64,000 nt of DNA from Candidatus Flexicrinis proximus (GCA_016712885.1 JADJQF010000006.1:124001-188000); one strand, 5' to 3'. Positions 16,801 through 25,641 are shown, numbered from the stretch's first letter. Notes: a model not told the origin generated them from the letters alone. Translations and numbers: made by a program.

Positions 16801-17784
16801 TTATTCGGCTGCGCTTGAGCGCTCTGACAGGAAGAAGTTGGTCAGCGTGAAGGCGAGAAGAATCAGGATCATGACGACGGTCAGTGCGTTGGAAAAGCCA
16901 TAATTCTGGAGGATGAAGCGCTGTTTATAGATTTCGTAGAGCAGCAGATCGGCCTCACCCGAGACTAACTGATAGGTCAGCACAAAGGCGTGGTCGATGT
17001 TCTGGAAGGCGCTGATGATGGCGACCACGCTGACGAACAGCGTCGTGCGGCGCAGCAACGGCAGGGTAATGCGGACGGTCTTCACCCACCAACTGGCGCC
17101 GTCCAGATCGGCGGCCTCGTAGATCTCGGCAGGCAGGTTTTGCATCCCCGCCAGATAGAAGATCATCAGATAGCCGGCGTCCTTCCAGATCGCGACGATC
17201 ATCAACGACCAGAGGGCCATGTCACGGTTGATGACCCAGTTCTGCGAGCCGGTATAGCCGAGAACCTGCAGGGCGTTGTTCAAGAGGCCGTATTCCGGCG
17301 TGAAGAAGAACAGCCAGATCGTGGCGGCGCTGACCATTGGCAGCATGGTGGGGTAAAAGAGCGCAACGCGCGCCAGTCCGATCCCGCGGACGGCGCGGTT
17401 GACCAACAGCGCAAAGCCGAAGGCCAGCGCCATGCTAACCGACACCGTCACCGCCGCGTAAAGCAGGGTATTGCCGAGGACGCGGAAGAAGATCACGCCT
17501 TCTTCGGTCGAGGGGTCGAACATGGCGCGGAAATAGGCAAAGCCGACATCGTGCGGCCCGCGGATGCTCTGATTGGTTTCTTCGATTCCCGGCAGATTGA
17601 GGTCGGTTAAGCGGCTGCGGTCGGGGCGGCTGGGGTGGTAGTAGACCTGACTGCTGCGGATGACCTGAATGGTCGGGTGGATCGTGAACAATAAGACGAA
17701 AAACAACGTCGGCAAAATCAATAAATAGGGAAGCGGACTCACCCGCTTGCCGCGCCAGCGCAGCGTCCTGCCTTGAACTGTCAT
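16801..17784 (-). CDS. Sugar ABC transporter permease (MalF/UgpA type)
   Basis: The 327-residue first permease of the importer has a cytoplasmic N-terminus (MTVQGRTLRWRGKRVSPLPY), an early helix (LLILPTLFFVLLFTI), an extracytoplasmic loop and five further helices. The EAA motif is EAADLDGASWWVKTVRITLP (about 230-250). It pairs with the next gene, whose start is one base away, and follows the binding-protein gene by 91 bases. Together they make the membrane channel of a carbohydrate-uptake system. Confidence 0.88.
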   Translation of the reverse strand: MTVQGRTLRWRGKRVSPLPYLLILPTLFFVLLFTIHPTIQVIRSSQVYYHPSRPDRSRLTDLNLPGIEETNQSIRGPHDVGFAYFRAMFDPSTEEGVIFFRVLGNTLLYAAVTVSVSMALAFGFALLVNRAVRGIGLARVALFYPTMLPMVSAATIWLFFFTPEYGLLNNALQVLGYTGSQNWVINRDMALWSLMIVAIWKDAGYLMIFYLAGMQNLPAEIYEAADLDGASWWVKTVRITLPLLRRTTLFVSVVAIISAFQNIDHAFVLTYQLVSGEADLLLYEIYKQRFILQNYGFSNALTVVMILILLAFTLTNFFLSERSSAAE

Positions 17785-17875
17785 CCCGTTGCTCGATCGG
17801 TCGCGTACGGAAATTGGATTGGTAAACGTGCGGGCAGAGGTCCGGCCGCAGCCAGACCCCTACCCGCCGTTAGGT

Positions 17876-19150
17876 TTACTTGAAGATCGCCAGAACCTCA
17901 TCGGCGGCCGACTGCGCGGCGGCCATCGCGGCGGCGGGGTCTTTGTCGCCGTTCAGCACGGCCAGGATTTCGGTGTGCAGGATCGTGCGGACATCGCCGA
18001 GCGACTGCACCGAGAATTCACGGACGGCCGAGCCGAGCATGGCACGGGCTTCGTCCGCCTGCGGGTTGGCGGCGGCATATTCTTTCCACGCGTCGAGTTC
18101 GAAGCCGCTGTCACGGGTGTTGTAGTAGCCGGTGCGGATGCTCCAGTCGACGGTTTGCTCGGGAGCGGTCAGCCACTGGACGAAATCCCAGGCCGCGGCC
18201 GCGGTTGCTTCGTCGATGCCGGCAACGAGGTACATGTTGCCGCCGCCGGTCACGGTAAAGGATCCGCCGTCTTTACCCGGCAGGCCGCCAACACCGACCG
18301 TGAATTCGGCATTGTTGAGGATGCTGCGCATCGATCCGCTGCTATGGACGATCATGGCGGCGGAGCCATCGGCAAACGCGCCGGGGGCATCGCCCCAGTT
18401 GTCCTGAACGCCGTCGGGGGTCGCCCCGTAAGTCTGATACAGGTCGATCCAATACTGCAGCGCGTCGATCACGCCGGGGTTGTCAAAGAAGACTTCCACG
18501 TCGCTGTCGGAGACGATGTTCTGGCCGGCGCCGGCCGCAAACGGCTGGAATACCCAATACGGCCAGCTGTTGGGGATCAGGATGCCTTCGCGCGCGTCGG
18601 TGGTGAGTGCCTGAGCCGCCATCGCCAGTTCTTCCCAGGTGGTCGGAACCTCAAGGCCCGCTTCCGTCAGCAGATCGGCGTTGTAGTACAGCAGCACGGT
18701 GGAGCGCTGGAACGGCAGGCCGTACAATTCGCCGGTGCCGTCGCCATCGTAGTCGTAATAGCTGTTGCCCAGCCAGGTCGGCGTGAAGTCGGCGAGATAT
18801 TCCTCGGTCGCGACCGCGTCCCACGTCTGGATGGCTTCGGCATTGACGAGATCGTAAATGTCGGTGGCGAGCATGATCGCCAGCGCGGGCAGGTCGCCGC
18901 CGCCTTCCTGAACGGTGAGCAGACGATTCTTGACGTCGGCGTAACCGCCTTCGAACGACCACTGAATCTGGACGTCCGGATGTTCGGCCATATAGGCTTC
19001 GGCATAGCCGTTGAGGATTTCGGTGATCGGGCTGTCTACGGCAATCGGGAAGAAGATCTGGACGACAGTGGCGTCCTGTGCCTGAACGGCACCGAGTGGG
19101 AGTAACAACGAAACGAGGAGTAAAGTGATAAGCAGAAGCCGCTTCTTCAT
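17876..19150 (-). CDS. Family 1 extracellular sugar-binding protein
   Basis: The 424-residue periplasmic or surface binding protein delivers a sugar to the two permeases encoded downstream. It has a signal peptide (MKKRLLLITLLLVSLLLPLG, cleavage VQA-QD) and no lipobox Cys. Family 1 landmarks include TEILNGYAEAYMAEHPDVQI, LYGLPFQRSTVLLYYNADL and GVGGLPGKDGG. The ATG at 19150 is preferred over one at 19192 because TTAGGAG lies just upstream and the signal peptide starts there. The gene opens the operon binding protein, permease, permease, possibly esterase. Confidence 0.88.
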   Translation of the reverse strand: MKKRLLLITLLLVSLLLPLGAVQAQDATVVQIFFPIAVDSPITEILNGYAEAYMAEHPDVQIQWSFEGGYADVKNRLLTVQEGGGDLPALAIMLATDIYDLVNAEAIQTWDAVATEEYLADFTPTWLGNSYYDYDGDGTGELYGLPFQRSTVLLYYNADLLTEAGLEVPTTWEELAMAAQALTTDAREGILIPNSWPYWVFQPFAAGAGQNIVSDSDVEVFFDNPGVIDALQYWIDLYQTYGATPDGVQDNWGDAPGAFADGSAAMIVHSSGSMRSILNNAEFTVGVGGLPGKDGGSFTVTGGGNMYLVAGIDEATAAAAWDFVQWLTAPEQTVDWSIRTGYYNTRDSGFELDAWKEYAAANPQADEARAMLGSAVREFSVQSLGDVRTILHTEILAVLNGDKDPAAAMAAAQSAADEVLAIFK

Positions 19151-19339
19151 TGCTGAATCTCCTAACGCTGGCACACAGGATGCGCCAGACAACTACACAA
19201 CGCATCTGTATTATATTCCTACAGGATGATGAAAACGAAGCCATTCTCTAGTTAAGCCTCAGCGACGATCCGCTTCCCGTCCGATAATCTGCGGCGTGCA
19301 GCGGCGGCAAAAACCGCACGGGAAAGCGGCCGGGATGAC

Positions 19340-20326
19340 TCAGTCGTCCTGCGCGCAGCGGAAGCCAATGACCGTCGCCCGTGTGCCGGGAGCATTGCCG
19401 TCGCGCACCGCCGCCCGTAGGAACGACTGGTCGAGGAAGAAATACGACCCGCCGCGCACCACCCGCAGCACGCCGTCAAGGTCGGGGTCCTCGCGTCCGT
19501 CGGATGCATCGTAAGGATAGGGAAACCGGCCGGATTTGTCTGTGTCATCGTAAGCGGTACTCGTCCACTCCCAGACATTGCCGCTCATGTCCAGCGCGCC
19601 AACCCACGACGCGCCATCCGGCTTGCTCCCGACCTCAGCTGTTTCGCCTGATGCATTGCCTTCCCAAACGGCCAGCTCCGGGGAGAAGTCGTCCCCCCAC
19701 GGATAGGCGAGGCCGTCCGGACCGCGCGCGGCATATTCCCATTCGGCCTCGGTCGGCAGGCGCGCACCGCGCAGATCACAAAACGCGCGCGCCTCGGACC
19801 ACGTGATCGCCTCGACCGGATACTCGTCGCCGCGATGGCTTGGCCGCTCACGGGCGACGCCGCCAAAGTCGTCAAACTGCGCCTGCGTGACCTCGGTCCG
19901 GTCGAGCAGGAAGGTTGACTCGAAACAGACCTCATGCTGTGGCGTCAGGCGGGCATAGATGGCATGCCAGAGCGGGTCGTCGCCGAACGCGCCGATCACA
20001 TCCTGAAGCCATTGATCGGCTCCGGCTTCAGCCATTCCCATTTGAAAGCACCCGGGCGGCACGCGCACCATATACACGCCGTCGCGATACACGGTCTGGA
20101 TGCGCCAGTCGGCGTTCGCGCGCGCCGGCGCGGCGGTCGGGGTGGGCGTCGGCGGTGCGTGCGTGCGCGTCGGTGTGGTTGAGCCGGAAGCGGTGGCTGA
20201 AGGGGTCATGGGGGGAGCCGTCATGGTGATGTCGTACGGGCGAGGGGCGGCGGCCTGAAGAGCCATACTCCACGCGCCGAGAAGGACAATGATCACTAAA
20301 TACGCGCGCCGCTGATTCTGTCGCAA
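19340..20326 (-). CDS. Secreted formylglycine-generating-enzyme-like (SUMF1) protein
   Basis: The 328-residue protein has an N-terminal signal or anchor helix (YLVIIVLLGAWSMALQAAA), a Thr/Pro-rich linker (about 40-70) and one SUMF1/FGE domain. Landmarks are GCFQMG, DRTEVTQAQF, LPTEAEWEYAARG, YPWG, MSGNVWEWTS, RVVRGGSYF and GFRCA. The last is where true FGEs carry a copper-binding Cys pair; only one Cys is visible there, so sulfatase activation is doubtful. Many family members instead have binding roles. It begins with TTG at 20326, preceded by GAGGTGAT, which overlaps the stop of the GNAT gene upstream. Confidence 0.82.
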   Translation of the reverse strand: MRQNQRRAYLVIIVLLGAWSMALQAAAPRPYDITMTAPPMTPSATASGSTTPTRTHAPPTPTPTAAPARANADWRIQTVYRDGVYMVRVPPGCFQMGMAEAGADQWLQDVIGAFGDDPLWHAIYARLTPQHEVCFESTFLLDRTEVTQAQFDDFGGVARERPSHRGDEYPVEAITWSEARAFCDLRGARLPTEAEWEYAARGPDGLAYPWGDDFSPELAVWEGNASGETAEVGSKPDGASWVGALDMSGNVWEWTSTAYDDTDKSGRFPYPYDASDGREDPDLDGVLRVVRGGSYFFLDQSFLRAAVRDGNAPGTRATVIGFRCAQDD

Positions 20327-20329
20327 GGA

Positions 20330-20860
20330 TCACCTCAATTCTTTCGTGAACTGCAGCGTGAGGTCGTGATCGGCGGCGATCGGGTCGAGGTACCCGACCG
20401 GCTGGTCGAAGTAGGTGACCCCGGCGCCATCGGGAACATAGCCGCGCAGCACGTACATCCGCTGGGCCGCGCCGTAGTCCGCGATCAAGCCGACACCGAT
20501 CCCCGCCACGGGCGAGCGCTGGGCGATCAGGCGCTCGGCCTCGTCCATCAGGGCGGTGCCGATGCCGCGCCGCCTGAACTGCGGCAGGACGTTGAAGTCG
20601 GCGATCTCGGGGATGTTGGCGGCGGCGAACGGCGGATAGAGCGACTGCCATTTCACCGTGACATAACCGGCGAATACACCGTCCAGCAGCGCGACCAGCA
20701 CCGGACGCTCGCCGGCTTCCTGCTCAGCCAGATAACGCGCGTACTGCGACGCGGGTTTGTCCCAGCCGAGCGCGGCGAAAGCGCCGGCAATCGGCTGGAT
20801 GTCGCTCTCCTGCAGCGGGCGGATATGTAGATTTTCAGGCGATACTGTAATTGGGGGTGG
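20330..20860 (-). CDS. GNAT-family N-acetyltransferase, 5' end unresolved
   Basis: The frame encodes at least 176 residues and contains the GNAT core: an N-terminal strand (LHIRPLQESDIQPIAGAF), then FAGYVTVKW, DFNVLPQFRRRGIGTALMDEAE (acetyl-CoA loop RRRGIG) and YVLRGYVPDG. It transfers an acetyl group to an unknown small molecule or protein. The last internal ATG or GTG would leave out the first two conserved segments. Upstream in frame the sequence runs into the G-rich stretch at about 20858 with no credible start, so the true start has been lost or mis-sequenced. Confidence 0.78.
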   Translation of the reverse strand, partial: PPPITVSPENLHIRPLQESDIQPIAGAFAALGWDKPASQYARYLAEQEAGERPVLVALLDGVFAGYVTVKWQSLYPPFAAANIPEIADFNVLPQFRRRGIGTALMDEAERLIAQRSPVAGIGVGLIADYGAAQRMYVLRGYVPDGAGVTYFDQPVGYLDPIAADHDLTLQFTKELR

Positions 20861-21175
20861 GGGGGGCCAGTCATGGAGTGGGGGTGGGGCTGGTGGGGGG
20901 GGGGGTGCGCGTGGTCGCGGGGCTGGCGCGTGGGCGGGGCGGGGGGGGGGGGGCAGCGTGCTTGAGGGGGACTGGTGGTGGGACGGGGGGTGCTAGCGCG
21001 GGGGGCGTTTTTCTGGGACGGGCAGTGTGGGTGGGGGGTGCCGGGGGGGGGGTGGGGGCAGCGGGGACGGGGAGGAGGGGTGGCGGCATGGAAGGGGAGA
21101 CATGGGAGGAGACGGGGTTTGGGTGGTCCTGGCGTGGGAGGTGCGTCGTGGCGACGGTTTAGGGGGATATTAGGG
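20855..21175. other. G-homopolymer-rich low-complexity stretch, probable sequence artefact
   Basis: About 320 bases are dominated by G runs, including uninterrupted runs of ten or more around 20896 and 20940. This differs completely from the surrounding composition. The stretch begins exactly where the GNAT frame loses its start and ends where a broken WD40 gene begins. Every open frame across it is low complexity (Gly or Pro). A polyG-biased read or misassembly is the simplest explanation. If real, it would form G-quadruplexes on the plus strand. Confidence 0.6.
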
Positions 21176-21269
21176 ATCTGGAGGGAAGATTACTCCCGCG
21201 TGATGGGCACTATAAGCCGTTCGACGACGGCGTCAGGTGCTCACCGGGGAGACGGCGCGACGGACGCTT

Positions 21270-21678
21270 TCTTGCGCTGACCTCGAGAGCTGGACCATTA
21301 CGGTTTCGTCCGACTGTGCGACGTCGCGAAGAGACAAATCGCCACGTTCGGCAGTCCGCCGACGGTGTACGGGCGCTCGGCCGAGTGCGGATCAACCTTT
21401 GGGACGGCCAGACGGGCGAAGCGGTCAAGACTCTGGCGAGCTGTGCACGACGTGACGCCGATCTGTTCGACACGACCGTCATCGCGTTCAGCCCCGACGA
21501 CAGCATGGTGGCGTACGCCCTCGAGGAATACCCGACAGGCAGGTCCGAGTTCGGAGGGAGACGACGCGCTGACCACCACTGGGACGTCTTTTCGGACGAT
21601 AGCACGCTGCTGACGACGGCGAGCAGCGACGGCACGGTGCGATGGTGGGGTATCGCTAAGCCTGATGCAGGAGAGTAG
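21270..21678 (+). pseudogene. Broken WD40-repeat protein fragment
   Basis: WD40 pieces appear in more than one plus frame. One frame reads HYGFVRLCDVAKRQIATFGS (about 21293-21353), resembling a blade end with a Trp-to-Cys change. Another reads RINLWDGQTGEAVKTLASC (about 21388), then VIAFSPDDSMVAYALEEYP, and finally FSDDSTLLTTASSDGTVRWW up to a stop at 21678. Blades are shortened and the frame shifts at least once. It adjoins the G-rich stretch, so the upstream part is missing. It could be a decayed gene or a real one spoiled by sequencing errors. The stop is only four bases from the convergent serine hydrolase stop. Confidence 0.6.
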
Positions 21679-21682
21679 TCTG

Positions 21683-22711
21683 CTATTCCACCGCCGCCAG
21701 CACCAGTTTCGTCACCGGCCATGACTCATCGTTGATGTTGCCGATGACCGAAAAGTCGATTTTGCGCGCCGGAATGACGCCGGACAGGAACGCCGATCCG
21801 GGGTCTGACCCTTCGGCGTGGTAGAGGTCAACGATCCCGCCGCTCGTTTGCATCCACAGGCCGTAGCCATAGGCGTTGTCGAAGCCTTCCGTCACATCGG
21901 CATACGGCGTCAACAGCCGCCGTGTCATCGGCTCACCCATCAGCCGGTAGGCGTGGAGTGCGTCCCAGAAGCGGCACATATCCGGCGCGGTGACGAAAAC
22001 ACCGCCGTCCGGCCCGCCGACGATCGGCACGGCAAAGAAGTTTGTCCGCCAGCCGCCATTCCCGTCGGTGATATAGCCATAGGCGGTCCCGGCAGGCAGC
22101 CGGTCCGTCGGGAAATAGCCGCTGCGACTCATTTCGCAGGTGTCGAAAATGTGGCGCTGGACGTAATCGGCGAAGGGTATGCCGCTGACCTGCTCGACGA
22201 TCAGGCCGAGCACGATATAGCCGGCGTTGTTGTAATGGAACTTCTCGCCGGGCGCGAATTTCATCGGCAGATGCTGAAACAGCGGCAGGAAATCAGCCGG
22301 CGTGCGGATGGTGTACATGGGGCGCTGCGTCCAGAGCGCCTCATAGTCGTCTGACACGTCTTCGTCGAAATAGTCCGGGATGCCGGAGGTGTGAGTGAGC
22401 AGGTGATGGATAGTCACAGCGGGGTCGAAGCGCGGAAAGGCGATGTCGAGGCAGTCTGTCAGCCGCGTGTCGAAGGCGAGTTTGCCCTGCTCGACGAGCT
22501 GGCAGATGGCGGTGGCGGTGAAGGTCTTGGAGCCGGACGCAACGGCGAAGCGGGTGTCGATCGTGTTTGGCCGCTGTTCCGCTTTGTCGGCATATCCCCA
22601 CGCCTGCGAAAAAACGGTTTCACCGCCCTCGCGGATATGGACGATGCCTGAAAACGGCAGTACCTCATGCTGGCGGCGCAGCGCAGCGTGTAATGCCTCG
22701 ATATCGATCAC
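21683..22711 (-). CDS. Serine hydrolase of the beta-lactamase/class C family
   Basis: The 342-residue enzyme has the penicillin-binding-protein fold. The SxxK motif is S59-G-S-K62 and the Tyr motif is Y160-N-N. A glycine-rich C-terminal strand is present (HAEGSDPGSAF), with HAEGS in the place of the KTG-like motif. Members include esterases, D-amino peptidases and beta-lactamases, so the substrate is open. No signal peptide is visible, so it is likely cytoplasmic. It starts with GTG at 22711, supported by GGGGGTGA upstream, six bases after the stop of the propeller gene, so the two form an operon. Confidence 0.85.
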   Translation of the reverse strand: MIDIEALHAALRRQHEVLPFSGIVHIREGGETVFSQAWGYADKAEQRPNTIDTRFAVASGSKTFTATAICQLVEQGKLAFDTRLTDCLDIAFPRFDPAVTIHHLLTHTSGIPDYFDEDVSDDYEALWTQRPMYTIRTPADFLPLFQHLPMKFAPGEKFHYNNAGYIVLGLIVEQVSGIPFADYVQRHIFDTCEMSRSGYFPTDRLPAGTAYGYITDGNGGWRTNFFAVPIVGGPDGGVFVTAPDMCRFWDALHAYRLMGEPMTRRLLTPYADVTEGFDNAYGYGLWMQTSGGIVDLYHAEGSDPGSAFLSGVIPARKIDFSVIGNINDESWPVTKLVLAAVE

Positions 22712-22717
22712 TGACGT

Positions 22718-23945
22718 TCACCCCCTCGATGGACACACCCACTGTGCAGACGAAGCCTGTTCAATGACCACGCGTGTTTCATTGGCGACCGTATCGTAGA
22801 CGTGCACCGCGCCGCCGTCCGTATACAGGAATTTCTGCTCCCGGACGTTCCAATCGCCGAACTGGTTGAAAGTCTGGATGCCGCCAGGCGAACTCAACGG
22901 CGAATTGTCCGCAAACAGCTCAGGCAGATCCCGCAAATCGAGTATGCGCCGCAGTTTCGAATCGAACAGATCCAGGATCAGCAGCTTCGCCTGTCCCTCT
23001 GCTTCAAGGCGCACCGACAGATGCCGCCCGTCCGAGGTGAGCGTTGGCCGTGAGGTGACGCGCGCGCTGCCGGTGAGCAGCTGGAAACCCTCCGCTTCGT
23101 TCCAGAGCCCGACCGGCGCGGTCGGAGATGCGCGAGACGACGTAGTCTTGTCGCCACGGCACATACCCCTCCGGCACATACGGGCCGAGAGTTACGCGCG
23201 TGACCTCACCGGTTGCGATGTCCGCAAGGAGTGTCTGGCACATGCCGTCCGGACATTCGGTCACCGCGAGCTGCGTGCCGCTCAGCCACTGATACCGTGC
23301 GAAGACCGTGTCTTTGACAATCGGACGGACGTAAAGCGGCGTGCCGTCCGGCTCAACGGCATACACGCCAAAGTAGAGGGCCGGTCTTATTCCGTCGCTG
23401 TCCAGCAAGCCGATATCGTGGGCGATGAATGCAAGCGCATCCGCTCCCGGCGCCCAGCGGACTCCAGCGACCTTCGTTAAAGGTGTCGGCCAGTAGAACT
23501 CGTCATTGTAAAGACCGTCGATCGCGTAAACCCTAAGCTGCTCCTGAAAACTGCCGAAGTATTGAAGCAGTGCCACATATTGGCCGCTGCTCGACCATTC
23601 GACTTCGACAATCGGCTGCCTGTTCTCCGAAGTGACCCGTCTCTCGTGGACAATCGCCGAAGGGGTTACGCTGTACAGATCGATAGCGCGTTCGCGGTCT
23701 TCGTCCCATGTAACGAGAGTGAAGCGCACCTTTTCCGTTGAGGTGTTGGAGAAAAAAAGCTGCGCCGAGGCAGGAATGGTCAAGAAACCCGACGCGGCGT
23801 AGCCGCTGTCGCCAGGCGCATACAGAGTCACGCTGTCAACATCGACACCGCGCGAATAGGTAAGGATGGAACACGCTGCGTCCTGTGCGCTCGCGCCGAA
23901 GACGACGAGTGTTAATGTCAGTAATGCCAGCACTCTACGCAGCAT
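22718..23945 (-). pseudogene. Secreted beta-propeller-like protein interrupted by a frameshift
   Basis: Two overlapping minus-strand frames form one protein of about 408 residues. The first (from ATG 23945) has a signal peptide (MLRRVLALLTLTLVVFGASA-QD) and propeller-like strands (VEVEWSSSGQYVALLQYF, VRWAPGADALAFIAHD). Near 23125-23150 it leaves the coding pattern (after DYVVSRI). The second frame resumes with PVGLWNEAEGFQLLTGSARV and continues DGRHLSVRLEAEGQ to the stop at 22718. One extra base would explain the shift. Because both halves keep good codon use, a sequencing error or very recent mutation is likely. It precedes the serine hydrolase in an operon. Function is unknown. Confidence 0.75.
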
Positions 23946-23967
23946 ACGTCTTGCCGTCCAGACTTAA

Positions 23968-24033
23968 CTTGGCGGGGTCAAGGGGGCGGTGTTCCCTTGT
24001 GGGGTGTGTCGCGGGTCGTGCCCCTGACATCCG
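23968..24033. repeat. Degenerate fragment of the intergenic repeat
   Basis: The sequence GGGGTCAAGGGGGCGGTGTTCCCTTG retains the CAAGGG/CCCTTG hairpin and the GGGGTCAAG linker of the repeat core but lacks the first and third hairpins. It lies in the gap between the propeller gene and the sigma-partner gene. Confidence 0.45.
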
Positions 24034-24036
24034 CGA

Positions 24037-24579
24037 CTATTCGTTCTTCAGCCCTTCGGCCATGGTCTTGAGCGCGTCGGGCAGCAGCGCCAGGATCGCG
24101 GCAGCGGTCTCCGGGTCATCGGTAGCGACGGTTTCGGCCTGACGCAGCACTTCGACCATCACCTCGATCAGCGCCAGATGCACGGCGACCACCCGTGGCA
24201 GCACAGTCTCAACCAAGCGGGGCTGTGAGGCGGCATGGATGAGGAGCCAGGCGGCGCCGGTCATCAGCGGCAGCGTGGCGGTATGGGCGAGGGTCATCGC
24301 CGCGGCGATCGCTTCCTGCGGGACGGGCCAATCGGCGGCCTTCTGCTGTTTCATAATGGCACTGACGCGGGCCATGATCCTGGCGGCGAGGCGTTCCGGC
24401 GCGCGCTCACGCGGGGCAGTGCTGAGCATGCGATGGACGCGTTCGAGCTTGTCCGCGGCGGCGAGAGCTTCGGTATCATCCGAGAGTTCGCTGCGCATGG
24501 CGGCGCGGGCCTCGGCCGCATCAAGCGCATCGAGGGCTTCCTGAACCTTTTGCAAGCGCTGAGTCTTCGTATCGGTCAT
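24037..24579 (-). CDS. Putative membrane partner (anti-sigma-like) of the ECF sigma factor
   Basis: The 180-residue protein is encoded directly after the sigma factor gene, with four bases between stop and start. The N-terminal half is charged and helical (residues 1-85). Hydrophobic segments around 92-112 and 125-145 (LPLMTGAAWLLIHAA, VVAVHLALIEVMVEVL) may form a membrane anchor. No zinc-binding HxxxCxxC motif of classical ZAS anti-sigma factors is present. The gene position makes an anti-sigma or accessory role likely, yet sequence alone does not prove it. Confidence 0.6.
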   Translation of the reverse strand: MTDTKTQRLQKVQEALDALDAAEARAAMRSELSDDTEALAAADKLERVHRMLSTAPRERAPERLAARIMARVSAIMKQQKAADWPVPQEAIAAAMTLAHTATLPLMTGAAWLLIHAASQPRLVETVLPRVVAVHLALIEVMVEVLRQAETVATDDPETAAAILALLPDALKTMAEGLKNE

Positions 24580-24583
24580 GGTC

Positions 24584-25165
24584 CTAGACTCCTTCGCTCG
24601 GCAGCGCGATATCGCCTAACAGGTCGGCCAGCTTCTGGCGTGCCCTGAACAACCGGCTCTTGACCGCGCTTACCGTGATTCGCATGCTCTCCGCAATTTC
24701 CTCATAGCCTTGATCGAACCAGTAACGCAGCACGATCATCTGGCGGTCATCCGGCGCTAACCGGTCGAGCATCAGCTGGACGCGATCACGGAACTCCAGC
24801 CCTAAGGTCGCCTGTTCGGGGGTCGGATCGCTGCTCGACAGGGTCAAGGCGACCGGCTCTTCCTCGTCGTCCATCGAGACATCCTGACCGCGGCGCTTAC
24901 GGAGCTGGTCGTAGCAGTAGTTGGTCGTGATGGTCAGCATCCAGGTCCTGAAACTGGCGCGCGTATGGTCGTAGCGCGGCAGCACGCGCAGCAACCGGAT
25001 GAACACGTCCTGTGCCGCGTCCTCCGCTTCCTGGGCAGTCCCTAACATCCGCATACAGGCCGTGTACACGTCGTCCTTATAGGTATAGTAAATTTCCTCG
25101 AACGCGCCTTCATCACCATCGATGGCGCGTTCGATCCAATCAAGCAAGATCGGATCATCTGTCAC
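24584..25165 (-). CDS. ECF-type RNA polymerase sigma factor
   Basis: The 193-residue sigma-70 family protein directs RNA polymerase to a specific regulon. Region 2 (about 20-88) reads YYTYKDDVYTACMRMLG, EAEDAAQDVFIRLLRVLP and ASFRTWMLTITTNYCYDQLRKRR. Region 4 (about 135-187) reads LAPDDRQMIVLRYWFDQGYEEIAESM and TVSAVKSRLFRARQKL. The two are joined by an acidic linker. Translation starts with GTG. The next gene downstream is a putative membrane anti-sigma. ECF factors often activate their own operon, but no matching promoter is obvious here. Confidence 0.9.
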   Translation of the reverse strand: MTDDPILLDWIERAIDGDEGAFEEIYYTYKDDVYTACMRMLGTAQEAEDAAQDVFIRLLRVLPRYDHTRASFRTWMLTITTNYCYDQLRKRRGQDVSMDDEEEPVALTLSSSDPTPEQATLGLEFRDRVQLMLDRLAPDDRQMIVLRYWFDQGYEEIAESMRITVSAVKSRLFRARQKLADLLGDIALPSEGV

Positions 25166-25641
25166 GGCGGCCCATTCCCTTAGCCTGCGGCGCTGGCCGT
25201 TATTTGGAGATACGCAGCCCGTGCGCGCAAGGTTGCGTCATAAACAAGTATAGCGGAGAGCGCGTCGAAAGGTCAGGGATGAGAAATGGCGAAGGCGATA
25301 AAGATATTGACGCCTTTACCAAAACGAGCACCCCAGTGCCAGGACCTGGAATAACGGCTCGTGCGTAAGATTTTCCTGAATCACTAGTCCCTTGGTACTG
25401 TTTTATCGCCCATTAGTACCAGACGCCTTACCGTCCGATTCCCGATACGCGGATGGCGATTCGGAGGGGTATCCGGTGCTGTTTTCCAGCCGTAAATTGA
25501 GGGAAAGAATTGCGATCATGTAATATTTTCGGCAATTATCAGCACTATCAAGAAATTGTTAAAATATTTCAATTGTTACGAGAAACATGGGGCATACAAT
25601 CGGATTGCCCTGTCCACTATGGCATTCGCCAAGGCTCCCTG
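25166..25641. other. Divergent intergenic region of 476 bases
   Basis: It separates the minus-strand sigma operon from the plus-strand binding-protein operon, so both promoters should lie in it. The right half (about 25500-25590) is unusually AT-rich, with short inverted AATTG/CAATT elements around AAATTGTTAAAATATTTCAA, fitting a promoter or operator for the signalling operon. I see no RNA gene and no complete repeat copy. Open frames inside show no protein-like sequence. Confidence 0.4.

Noticed and set aside
17789..19105. A 438-codon plus-strand frame over the sugar-binding protein
   Set aside because: The minus strand encodes a clear family 1 binding protein with signal peptide; the plus frame lacks any recognisable feature.
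20851..21162. Glycine-rich open frames in the G-rich tract
   Set aside because: All six frames stay open there only because of low complexity; no protein-like pattern is present.
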